Source of the DNA: Sphingomonas aliaeris | Lineage (GTDB): Bacteria > Pseudomonadota > Alphaproteobacteria > Sphingomonadales > Sphingomonadaceae | Assembly: GCF_016743815.1 (NCBI RefSeq) | Contig: NZ_CP061035.1 | Coordinates: 3,164,501 to 3,228,500, forward strand | Reading direction: 5' to 3' | DNA: 64,000 bases | Shown: positions 56,589 to 63,856 of the stretch, in pieces | Layout: every line of letters begins with the position of its first letter | Numbering within the stretch: position 1 is the first letter of the stretch | Program-made: the position numbers and the translations under genes | Notes under the pieces: generated by a model | What the model saw: only the letters and a program-made list of their open reading frames with translations | Told to the model about the DNA's origin: nothing | The model's database searches: none

Positions 56589-57503
56589 TCATCGATATTC
56601 CGGCGAATCGAACCACGGCTCGAACGTCTCCCACGCTTCCGAAACGCCGTCCGGAAACACCGCCGCGCGCTTTTCGAGGAAACTCGCAACGCCCTCGCGC
56701 GCATCGGCGCTCGCCCCGCGCGCCCAGATCGCACGGCTTTCCAGCCGGTGCGCGTCCATCGGGTGGCTCGCCCCCATTCCGGCATACATCATCCGCCGCA
56801 ACAGCGAGACCGACGCCGCCGCCGTATCCGTCGTCAGGTCCTTCGCCAGCGCGCGTGCGGCGGGCAACAGATCGTCCGGCGCATGCACGCTGCGCACCAG
56901 CTTCCCCTCCAGTGCTTCCGCCGCGCCGAAGATCCGGCCGGAATAGCACCAGTCGAGCGCCTGTCCGATCCCGACCAGCCGCGGCAGAAACCAGGTCGAG
57001 GTCGCCTCCGGAGCGATCCCCCGCCTCGAAAAGACGAAACCGAACCGCGCCCCCTCGCTCGCCAGCCGGAAATCCATCGGCAGCGTCATCGTCGCGCCGA
57101 TCCCGACCGCGGCGCCGTTGATCGCGCCAATCACCGGCTTGCGCGATTCGAAGATGCGCAAAGCGACGATCCCGCCGCCGTCGCGCACCGCGGGATGCGC
57201 ATAATCGACGCTGCCGTCGGCGCGGACCGGCGATTCCGCGCCGTTCCAGCCGCCGCTCTGATCATAGTCGAACGTCGCCGCACCGCCCGACAGATCGGCG
57301 CCCGCACAGAAACCACGCCCCGCCCCCGTCACGATCACCGCGCGCACCGCCTCGTCGGCGTCCGTCGCGTCGAATGCAGCGACCAGATCGCGCATCATCG
57401 CGCCGTTGAACGCGTTCAACCTGTCCGGCCGGTTGAGCGTGATCGTCGCGATTCCGTCCTCCACGCCAAGCGTGATCGTCTCGAACCCGTCCTGCATCGA
57501 CAT
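56589..57503 (-). CDS. enoyl-CoA hydratase/isomerase (crotonase) family protein
   Basis: 304 residues starting MSMQDGFETITLGVEDGIAT. The CoA-binding and oxyanion-hole segments are VTGAGRGFCAGADLSGGAAT and AAVGIGATMTLPMDFRLASE, and SRRGIAPEATSTWFLPRLVG carries a Glu at a usual catalytic position. Crotonases hydrate or isomerise CoA esters. The unusually long insertion between the oxyanion segments (DYDQSGGWNGAESPVRADGS) is seen in a subgroup of larger members. It converges with the CrtI-like gene and stands alone. Confidence 0.9.
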   Translation of the reverse strand: MSMQDGFETITLGVEDGIATITLNRPDRLNAFNGAMMRDLVAAFDATDADEAVRAVIVTGAGRGFCAGADLSGGAATFDYDQSGGWNGAESPVRADGSVDYAHPAVRDGGGIVALRIFESRKPVIGAINGAAVGIGATMTLPMDFRLASEGARFGFVFSRRGIAPEATSTWFLPRLVGIGQALDWCYSGRIFGAAEALEGKLVRSVHAPDDLLPAARALAKDLTTDTAAASVSLLRRMMYAGMGASHPMDAHRLESRAIWARGASADAREGVASFLEKRAAVFPDGVSEAWETFEPWFDSPEYR

Positions 57504-57610
57504 CGTGCCCTCTCCTTATCCGGCCGATGCTAGGCGCGACGCCACACCCCGCCAAGCCGGCCCGCACTCGTAACGGCTTTTTAGAAGGTCGGTCCGCATA
57601 AGCCCGGACC

Positions 57611-60097
57611 ATGACACGCTATCCGCTCATCGCGCCCAATCCGCCCCGCCTCAGCGAACAGACGGAGGCGTTGCGCCGCATCGAGGCGTCCGGCGTGTTC
57701 AGCAATAACGGCGCGGAAGTGCGCGCGTTCGAGCGTGACGTGACCGATCGCCTGTTCGGCGGCCACGGCGCCAGCCTCGCGGTCGCCAATGCGACGCTCG
57801 GCCTGATGATCGCGATCAAACAGGCAGCGCAGCAGGTGGGACGGCCGGACGGCCTCGCGCTCATGCCCAGCCTCACCTTCGCCGCGACTGGCCAGGCAGC
57901 CTTGTGGTCCGGCCTGACGCCGCTGATCTGCGATGTAGATCCGGACGACTGGAGCGCCTGCCGCCACGCCGAAGAGCGTCTGCTCGAAACGCGGGGCGAT
58001 CGGATTTCGGTGCTCGTCCCCTATGCCACGTTCGGCAACGCGATCGATCTCGACCGCTATTGCTGGCTGCAGCGCAAATATGGCGTCGGCGTGGTCATCG
58101 ACGCCGCCTCCTCGCTCGGCACGGTGGACGATGCGGGCAACGGCTTCGGCCACGACTCGCCGTTTGCTACCGTCTATTCGATGCACGCCACCAAAACGTT
58201 CGCGGTGGCGGAGGGCGGGCTGGTCCATAGCGGCGATGCGGGCCTGATCGATCAGCTGCGCGCGATGACCAATTTCGGTTTCGAGGGCAGCCGCAGCGCG
58301 ACGCTCTACGGTATCAACGCCAAGCTGCCGGAAGTCGTCGCCGTCCTTGCCCAGGCCAAGCTGGAGCAGATCGATGCGGTCTGCGATGCGCGCGCCGAAC
58401 TGGAAGTCGCGTATCGCGAAGGATTGTCCGGCTTTCAGCTTCAGAAGGTGGACGGCCGCCGCCGTGCTATGCAGTTCATGCCGGTCCTGCTCCCCGCCGC
58501 GCTCGCGGCCAAACGCGATGCGATAACCGCCGCGATGGATGCAGCCGGTGTCGGCACCGGCCGTTATTTCAGCCCCCACCTCGCCGAACAGCCTTTGTTC
58601 AAGACGCACGCGCTGATCGAACCCACGCCGATCGCCGATACGGTCGCCGCACGGATGATCTCGCTGCCGATCACGGACGCGATGACCGCTGCCGACGCGA
58701 CCGCCGTCGCCGCGATTTTCAAACGAGTGTGCGCCGAGGCTTCGGCATCCGTCCCCGCCACCGTCCGCACCCGTCCGGTCGCCCGCACGCTGCTGATCGG
58801 CGGCGGCCCGGCCGGCACCGCCTTGCTCACCGCCGCCACCAAGCGCGGGCAATTGGGCGATTTCGCGCAGGGACTGGTCGTGGTCGAGCGCGATGCCGCG
58901 ATCGGTGTCGGCCGGCTCGGCAAATATGCGATCACTTCGGACAGCACGGCGACGACCTTCCTGACCGCGGTGAAGGACAATCCCTATCCGGAGATCGCCG
59001 CGATCCTGGATCATCCCGCGGGCCGCGCCGTGGCACGCTATACCGATGCGATCGGCGTTCCTTTGGTCGAGGCGGGGCCGCTGATCCGCGCCACCGGCGA
59101 CCGGCTGGGCGATATCGTCTCGGCGAATGGCGGCGAGCTGCTGACGGGGCACGAGGCGCTCGGCACGCGCCGGATCGATGGCGGCATGTGGTCCACGCGT
59201 CTGCGCCGCCGCGCCGACGGCAGCGAATTCGAACAATTGTCGCACAACGTCGTGATCGCGACCGGCGGTCACCAGCCGCTGGATCGGCTGGCGGCCCAAC
59301 AGGTTGCGGGCCAGTCGCTCGTCGCTCAGGCGGGCGACCGCCTGTTGCAGTCGGACGAGGTACTGGCGCACGGCGGCATGGCGAAGGTCGCGGATCTGCT
59401 CAGCGGCAAACGCGCCCCGAAGATCGTCGTCATCGGCGGATCGACCAGCGCGCTCGCGACGATCTTCCTGATCCTGAAGACCGCGCCCGCCTTGCCGTTC
59501 GGCGAACATGGCATCACCCTGCTCCACCGCCGCCCCCTGCGCCCCTTCTACCCCTCGATCGAGGCTGCGCAGGCGGAAGGCTTCACCGATTTCACGCCGG
59601 ACGATATCTGCCCCGTCAGCGGCTTCGTCTATCGGCTCGCGGGTTTCCGGCTCGAGGCGCGCGAACTCGTCCTGCGCATGCTCGGGGTCGATGGCCGTGT
59701 CGCCGATCCGCGCATCCGCAACCACCGCATCACCGGTGACGACGACGCGGTCGCCCGGTCGGCGCTGGCGGAGGCGGATATCGTCATCGCCGCGCTCGGC
59801 TATCGTCCGCACGCTTTGCCGGTGTTCGACACGGACGGCCAGCCGATCGACCTGTCCGCGGCGCATAACCGGGCGATGGTCGACAAACATTGCCGCGTCA
59901 CCGACGCCGGCGGCGCGGCGATCCCCGGCCTGTACGGCATCGGGCTGGCGGCGGGCTTCGTCCCCTGGGGCCATCTCGGCGGCGAAGCGAGCTTCTCAGG
60001 CCAGGCCAACGGATTGTGGCAGTGGCAGAACGATGTCGGCCAGATGATCGTCGATCAGGTGCTGGGTGTCGCCGCCGAACGGCGCGCCGTCGCATGA
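57611..60097 (+). CDS. DegT/DnrJ/EryC1/StrS-type aminotransferase fused to FAD/NAD(P) oxidoreductase
   Basis: 828 residues. Residues about 1-380 form a PLP sugar-aminotransferase-like domain: VFSNNGAEVRAFERDV, the AGxTL-type segment ANATLGLMIAI, VVIDAASSLGTV with the Asp that contacts the PLP ring, and the Schiff-base Lys (about K195) in YSMHATKTFAVAEGGLVHSG. Residues about 393-815 form a flavin monooxygenase-like dinucleotide-binding domain: TLLIGGGPAGTALLTAATKR near 392, then KIVVIGGSTSALATIFLILK near 602, and a C-terminal AIPGLYGIGLAAGFVPWGHL. The start is the ATG at 57611. Its stop overlaps the glycosyltransferase ATG (ATGA). Both halves keep key motifs, so a bifunctional enzyme is likely. 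The reaction is unknown. Confidence 0.85.
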   Translation: MTRYPLIAPNPPRLSEQTEALRRIEASGVFSNNGAEVRAFERDVTDRLFGGHGASLAVANATLGLMIAIKQAAQQVGRPDGLALMPSLTFAATGQAALWSGLTPLICDVDPDDWSACRHAEERLLETRGDRISVLVPYATFGNAIDLDRYCWLQRKYGVGVVIDAASSLGTVDDAGNGFGHDSPFATVYSMHATKTFAVAEGGLVHSGDAGLIDQLRAMTNFGFEGSRSATLYGINAKLPEVVAVLAQAKLEQIDAVCDARAELEVAYREGLSGFQLQKVDGRRRAMQFMPVLLPAALAAKRDAITAAMDAAGVGTGRYFSPHLAEQPLFKTHALIEPTPIADTVAARMISLPITDAMTAADATAVAAIFKRVCAEASASVPATVRTRPVARTLLIGGGPAGTALLTAATKRGQLGDFAQGLVVVERDAAIGVGRLGKYAITSDSTATTFLTAVKDNPYPEIAAILDHPAGRAVARYTDAIGVPLVEAGPLIRATGDRLGDIVSANGGELLTGHEALGTRRIDGGMWSTRLRRRADGSEFEQLSHNVVIATGGHQPLDRLAAQQVAGQSLVAQAGDRLLQSDEVLAHGGMAKVADLLSGKRAPKIVVIGGSTSALATIFLILKTAPALPFGEHGITLLHRRPLRPFYPSIEAAQAEGFTDFTPDDICPVSGFVYRLAGFRLEARELVLRMLGVDGRVADPRIRNHRITGDDDAVARSALAEADIVIAALGYRPHALPVFDTDGQPIDLSAAHNRAMVDKHCRVTDAGGAAIPGLYGIGLAAGFVPWGHLGGEASFSGQANGLWQWQNDVGQMIVDQVLGVAAERRAVA

Positions 60098-61143
60098 CCG
60101 CCGCCCCCACCGTCAGCGTCATCATGGCCGCCTATAATGGCGCGGCCCTGATCCCGGAAACCGTCGCCAGCCTGCAAGCGCAGACATTGACCGATTTCGA
60201 GGTAGTGATCGTCGACGATTGCTCGACCGACGATACGCGGGACGTGCTCCGCGCGATCGACGATCCGCGCTTCCGCATCATCGAATCGGAGGTCAACCAG
60301 GGCCCGGTCCGCACGCGCAACACCGCCGTCCGCCACGCGCGCGGCCGCTATCTGGCGGGGCTGGATCAGGACGATCTGTGCATGCCGGAACGCTTCGCGC
60401 GTCAGGTCGCCTATCTCGATGCGAACCCGGAGACGGTTCTGATCGGCACCGGCGCGGCATGGCTGGATGACGGCGTGGTCACCTCCGCGCCGCGCACATC
60501 GCTCTCCAGTCCGGCTGTCATCGAATGGCTGCTGCGGATCGAGAATCCGCTCGTCTGGTCCTCCGTCATGGTCCGCGCGTCCGCCGCGACCGATCCCTTC
60601 ACCGATCCGGTGCGCCTTTATGCCGAGGATTTCGATCTCTACCAGCGCATGAGCCGGATCGGCCGGATCGCCCGTCTGGACGAGGAACTGGTCATCTATC
60701 GCCGCCATGCCGGTGGCGCCTCGCAGCGTTATACCGAGACGATGACCGCGAACGCCGCACGCGTCCTGTCCGACAGCTATACGCATGTCTTCGGCGACGG
60801 ATCAGAGGCCGCCGCGTGGCTGATCGTGCGGCACATGATGGCACAAAGCCCGGTGCCGGACCGCGCGACGTTGCACGCCTTGGGCGACGTCCTGATGCGG
60901 CTGCAGGCGGATTTCCTCGCCACGCACGATGTAGACAAGGAAAGTCTCAAGATGATCCGCTGGGAAACCGCGCGCCGCTGGGGCCGCGTCGGACGAACCG
61001 CGCTGCGCACCGGCACCGTTACGCTCGGCGATATCGTATCGGCGCGGATCGATCACCTCGGCATGGGCTATCAGGGAATGGACGAACTCGTCGTCTCGCG
61101 CCTGATTGGCGGCGCCCGGTCGGCGAAACGCCGCTACAAATAG
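60094..61143 (+). CDS. family 2 glycosyltransferase
   Basis: 349 residues. The GT-A fold begins TVSVIMAAYNGAALIPETVA with SLQAQTLTDFEVVIVDDCST, and the acceptor/nucleotide DXD-like motif is LAGLDQDDLCMPERF near residue 88. The C-terminal half contains YAEDFDLYQRMSRIGRIARL with the ED catalytic base and a helical end. GT2 enzymes transfer sugars from nucleotide-sugar donors to polysaccharide or lipid acceptors at the membrane. It is translationally coupled to the aminotransferase-oxidoreductase fusion, implying that the fusion makes or modifies its donor or acceptor sugar. Confidence 0.92.
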   Translation: MTAAPTVSVIMAAYNGAALIPETVASLQAQTLTDFEVVIVDDCSTDDTRDVLRAIDDPRFRIIESEVNQGPVRTRNTAVRHARGRYLAGLDQDDLCMPERFARQVAYLDANPETVLIGTGAAWLDDGVVTSAPRTSLSSPAVIEWLLRIENPLVWSSVMVRASAATDPFTDPVRLYAEDFDLYQRMSRIGRIARLDEELVIYRRHAGGASQRYTETMTANAARVLSDSYTHVFGDGSEAAAWLIVRHMMAQSPVPDRATLHALGDVLMRLQADFLATHDVDKESLKMIRWETARRWGRVGRTALRTGTVTLGDIVSARIDHLGMGYQGMDELVVSRLIGGARSAKRRYK

Positions 61144-61207
61144 GCCTCGCTATTCACGCAACGCTACTATCCGAAGATCGCATGGTATTGCGCCCATGCC
61201 CCTTCCA

Positions 61208-61221
61208 CCGTTCGTCCTGAG
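61208..61221. repeat. left piece of the REP-like repeat split by the IS110 element (copy B)
   Basis: CCGTTCGTCCTGAG is the left end of the same repeat as at 30501-30569. The repeat breaks off here where the IS begins and resumes at 62385. The shared core dinucleotide AG (CT on the element-sense strand) is at 61220-61221 and again at 62383-62384. Confidence 0.8.
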
Positions 61222-61230
61222 CAACTGTGT

Positions 61231-62184
61231 TCACGCGGTGCGATATTCGGTATTGTTTTTGACCATCGCGTTGAGGGTTACGAGCAGTTTTCGCATTGTG
61301 GCGACGATGGCAAGCTTGAAGGGTTTGCCGGCCTCTCGCAGGCGGTTGGTGGTAGCGGCGAGTTGCCCCTTGCCCGAGCGCGCGATGCTGAGCGCGGCCA
61401 GATAGAGACAACGCCTGATGCTGGGCCTGCCGCCCGAGCATCGCCCCGGCCGGCTGGTCTTGCCGCTTTGGCGATCGAAGGGGGCGAGGCCAGCAAGCGC
61501 TGCGACCTGTCGACTGGAGAGGCGTCCGAGTTCTGGCATGCGTGCCAGCAGGCATGCGGCAACGACCGGCCCGACGCCGGGTGCTGTGCGGAGCAGGGCT
61601 TCGCGAGCGGCCAGATCGGGCGAGGCGGCGATGACGCTGGCAATGGCTTTTTCGATGCGCAGAACCAGGGCCTTGAGCCGTGCGACCTGCGCGACGACGA
61701 GGCGGCGCATGGCGGGATCGGCGATGCTCTCCAACTGATTGCCGAACTGGACCGCCTGGGCGACGGCAAGATCGCGCATGCGGACATGCTCGGCCAGCCT
61801 CACGGCCTCGGGATCATGGACATAGGGCGTCAGTTCGGGATGCAGTGCTGCCAGACACCGCGCGATGACGGCCGCATCGAGTGGGTCGGTTTTCGCGAGT
61901 TGTCGCTCGGCACGGGCGAAACTGCGCACGCGTGCCGGATCGAGGAGATAGGCTGTAACGTCCATCCGATCGAGCAGGATGGCGAGCTTGCGCTCGTAAC
62001 CGCCCGATGCCTCGAAGCCGATCCGCAGGCACGCCGTACCGGCAAGCCGGACAAGCTTGCGGCCGAGTGCGGCAATGCCGGTCTTGGTATTGGGTACCCG
62101 CCAGAGCATTCCTGCCGGATGAGCGTGGATAACGAGTTCGTCCTTGGCAACATCGATGCCGACAAAGAGGTCGGAGTGTGACAT
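61231..62184 (-). CDS. IS110-family DEDD transposase (recombinase)
   Basis: 317 residues starting MSHSDLFVGIDVAKDELVIH, with GGGAGA 7 nt before the ATG. The N-terminal RuvC-like DEDD domain carries D in VGIDVAKD, E in GFEASGGYERKL and D residues in KTDPLDAAVIARCL. The C-terminal Tnp domain (Transposase_20) has APGVGPVVAACLLARMPELG and the catalytic serine motif APFDRQSGKTSRPGRCSGGR followed by a conserved RRCLYLAAL. All catalytic residues seem intact, so it may be active. An upstream in-frame start (62208) would overlap the bridge-RNA donor loop. Confidence 0.93.
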   Translation of the reverse strand: MSHSDLFVGIDVAKDELVIHAHPAGMLWRVPNTKTGIAALGRKLVRLAGTACLRIGFEASGGYERKLAILLDRMDVTAYLLDPARVRSFARAERQLAKTDPLDAAVIARCLAALHPELTPYVHDPEAVRLAEHVRMRDLAVAQAVQFGNQLESIADPAMRRLVVAQVARLKALVLRIEKAIASVIAASPDLAAREALLRTAPGVGPVVAACLLARMPELGRLSSRQVAALAGLAPFDRQSGKTSRPGRCSGGRPSIRRCLYLAALSIARSGKGQLAATTNRLREAGKPFKLAIVATMRKLLVTLNAMVKNNTEYRTA

Positions 62185-62191
62185 GATCCGG

Positions 62192-62351
62192 TCTCCCAAG
62201 CTTGTCATGCGGGGTCCGTAAGCACGGCCCCAGGCAACTGTCCGGGGTTTGGGAAGACGGATGTGGCCCTGCTCAGGAACGGTCTTTGTCGACCGGCTTG
62301 TCGAACGGCCTCACATCCGCCGCCTGAGCCGGGTGGCCACCCGGCTCAGGC
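62192..62351 (-). ncRNA. candidate IS110 bridge RNA
   Basis: Transcribed with the transposase. A perfect 5' palindromic hairpin (62322-62351) comes first. The target-binding loop has an outer stem, GGAUGUG-A-GGCC (62318-62307) with GGCCACAUCC (62268-62259), and an inner hairpin GGUC/GACC (62294-62281). Its guides are UUCGACAAGC (62305-62296), identical to the left target, and UCCUGAGC (62278-62271), complementary to the right target. The donor-binding loop has an outer stem UCUUCCCAA (62257-62249) with UUGGGAGA (62199-62192) and an inner hairpin at 62231-62211. Its guides are ACAGUUGC (62241-62234), equal to the element's RE end, and GACAAGC (62206-62200), complementary to the LE end. Length is about 160 nt, near the 177 nt of IS621. 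The structure was read by eye; RNA ends are unknown. Confidence 0.8.
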
Positions 62352-62382
62352 ACCTTGCCGATTACACCATTCCAGACAGACA

Positions 62383-62440
62383 AGCTTGTCGAAGGGCGGG
62401 TAGCGCAGGACAGGTGCTTCGACAGGCTCAGCACGAACGG
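62383..62440. repeat. right piece of the REP-like repeat split by the IS110 element (copy B)
   Basis: It continues the repeat from TTGTCGAAGGGC through AGGACAGGTGCTTCGACAGG to CACGAACGG. The second hairpin unit, GTGCT...AGCAC, is intact. Joined to the left piece it gives about 70 nt, compared with 69 nt in copy A. Confidence 0.8.
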
Positions 62441-62507
62441 TAAAAGTTGAAGTCGTTTCACCCGAATATTGGAAGGGGGCCGGACGCACCGTCCGACCCC
62501 CGATCCC

Positions 62508-63071
62508 TTACTTGGCCGCAGTCGGCGCCACAGCCGTCGCAGTCGGCGCCACAGCCGTCGCGGGAGCAGACGCAGGTGCAGCTGGCGGCGGCGGCGGAGG
62601 CGCCGCCCGGTCGCCGTCGGGACCCGGACGCGGCCCCTTCCCTCCCGGCCCGCCCGGCCCGTGATCGGGGCCATGCATCGGTCCGAGCGCGGTCACCTTG
62701 CCGTCCGCACCGACCAGGAACGCCGCCCGCATGAAGCCGCGGTCGAACCGCCCCTGCACGGTCACGGCCTGCCCGGCGGACACCAGAGTGCCGTCCTCGC
62801 CTTCGCGCCCCAGATCGACCAGCGCGCGTCCCGATGCGTCTGCGATCACGATCTTGTTGCCATAGATCTGGTCCACGCGACCGCGGATCGTCACGACGCT
62901 GTCGCCGGATTTCAGTGCGCTGATCGCTACCGGCACCGCCGGGGCCATCGTCGCGCTCGGTCGCGTCGCCGCCACGGTGATCGCGCCGCCCGCGCCACCC
63001 AGTGCGACCAAAGCCGCGGCGATCAGGCCGAACTTGCGCCGCGATGGGCGCCGTGTGGTTTCTTCAGTCAT
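62508..63071 (-). CDS. membrane-anchored OB-fold-like protein with Pro/Ala-rich tail
   Basis: 187 residues starting MTEETTRRPSRRKFGLIAAA. The basic stretch followed by LIAAALVALGGAGGAITVAA is an anchor or signal. Residues about 50-115 (SGDSVVTIRGRVDQIYGNKI, VIADASGRALVDLG, VSAGQAVTVQGRFDRGFMRA) look like a small beta-barrel with an OB/BOF-type pattern. The C-terminal 60 residues are low-complexity: Gly/Pro/His, then a polyproline run and Ala-Pro-Thr repeats (APTATAVAPTAAK). An ATG at 63071 with GGAG 8 nt upstream was preferred over GTG 63080. It is divergent from a two-component system, as ygiW is to qseBC, a comparison based on layout only. Confidence 0.65.
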   Translation of the reverse strand: MTEETTRRPSRRKFGLIAAALVALGGAGGAITVAATRPSATMAPAVPVAISALKSGDSVVTIRGRVDQIYGNKIVIADASGRALVDLGREGEDGTLVSAGQAVTVQGRFDRGFMRAAFLVGADGKVTALGPMHGPDHGPGGPGGKGPRPGPDGDRAAPPPPPPAAPASAPATAVAPTATAVAPTAAK

Positions 63072-63130
63072 CGTCTTCACTCCACTTGGGGTTTCGATCC
63101 ACCCTCTCTAGGCTCCGGTTCCCGACCCAC

Positions 63131-63150
63131 ACTGAACCGCTCCGTTCAGT
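63131..63150. promoter_or_regulatory. inverted repeat between OB-fold gene and two-component system
   Basis: ACTGAAC and GTTCAGT form perfect 7-bp arms around a 6-nt spacer, placed midway between the two divergent starts (60 nt and 46 nt away). It is a good candidate operator for the response regulator or another dimeric regulator. There is no other support. Confidence 0.5.
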
Positions 63151-63195
63151 TTCGGTTTGGTCGAAAGGGCTAGTCCGCCCGGCGGAGGTGTTGCT

Positions 63196-63856
63196 GTGCG
63201 GGTATTGCTGGTCGAGGATGACGCGACGCTCGCCGACGGCATCGCGCGCGCTCCGCGCGGAAAACTTTGCCGTCGATGTCGCGACGAATGGCGAGGATGG
63301 CGGGCATCTCGGCGCCACCGAACTCTACGACGTTGCGATTCTCGACCTCGGATTGCCCAGGCGCGATGGCCTGTCGGTATTGCGCGACTGGCGCGCCGCC
63401 GCCCGCAACCTGCCCGTGCTGATCCTCACCGCGCGGGACGGCTGGTCGGAAAAGGTCGAGGGGTTCAAGGCCGGTGCCGACGATTACCTGACCAAGCCGT
63501 TCCGTATCGAGGAGGTCGTGATGCGGCTCCGCGCGCTCGTGCGCCGTGCCGCCGGGCACGCCTCGGCCCGCGTCGCCTGCGGGCCGCTGGTCTTCGATGC
63601 ACAGCTGGGTACGTTCGAACTGGACGGCCTGCCGCTCAAGCTTACCGCGTTCGAATGGCGCGTTCTGTCGCAACTGATGCTTCGCCGCGAAGTGGTGATC
63701 GAGCGCGCCGACCTTATCGAACGCGTCTATGAAGGCGATGCGGACGTGGATTCCAACTCGATCGAGGTCATTATCGGTCGTCTGCGCCGCAAGATCGGCG
63801 CCGAAATGATCGAGACGGTGCGTGGCCGCGGCTACCGATTGACCGGCGGCGCATGA
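63196..63856 (+). pseudogene. OmpR-family response regulator with a frameshift in a GC repeat
   Basis: The GTG at 63196 has GGAGG 7 nt upstream and reads RVLLVEDDATLADGIARA, the proper start of a receiver. At about 63243-63252, in GCGCGCGC, the frame breaks. The expected next residues, LRAENFAVDVATNGEDGGHL, are in another frame, which stays open to the stop at 63856. That frame holds the phospho-Asp in VAILDLGLPRRDG, LTKPF and a complete winged-helix effector domain (LPLKLTAFEWRVLSQLMLRR, VDSNSIEVIIGRLRRKIG). Restoring two bases (one GC unit) would give a full-length regulator of about 220 residues. It could be a true pseudogene, a slipped-strand variant or a sequencing error. Confidence 0.8.

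Larger units (their letters stand above)
61220..62384 (-). mobile_element. IS110-family insertion sequence with CT core
   Basis: About 1.16 kb, bounded by AG on the plus strand (CT on the transposase-sense strand) at both ends and lacking terminal inverted repeats and target duplication, as usual for the family. It contains one DEDD transposase read on the minus strand, a short end after its stop (10 nt) and a 200-nt non-coding leader with bridge-RNA architecture. The ends were set by joining the flanks, which rebuild a full REP-like repeat. Confidence 0.85.

Noticed and set aside
57581..59974. A 797-codon open frame antisense to the aminotransferase-oxidoreductase fusion
   Set aside because: Composition (Arg, Asp, Gln, His rich) is that of a GC-bias shadow, and the plus-strand gene has clear catalytic motifs in both halves.
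62273..62674. Open frames across the IS110 leader and the OB-fold gene tail
   Set aside because: They pass through the predicted bridge RNA and low-complexity repeat DNA, and their translations are basic and unstructured.
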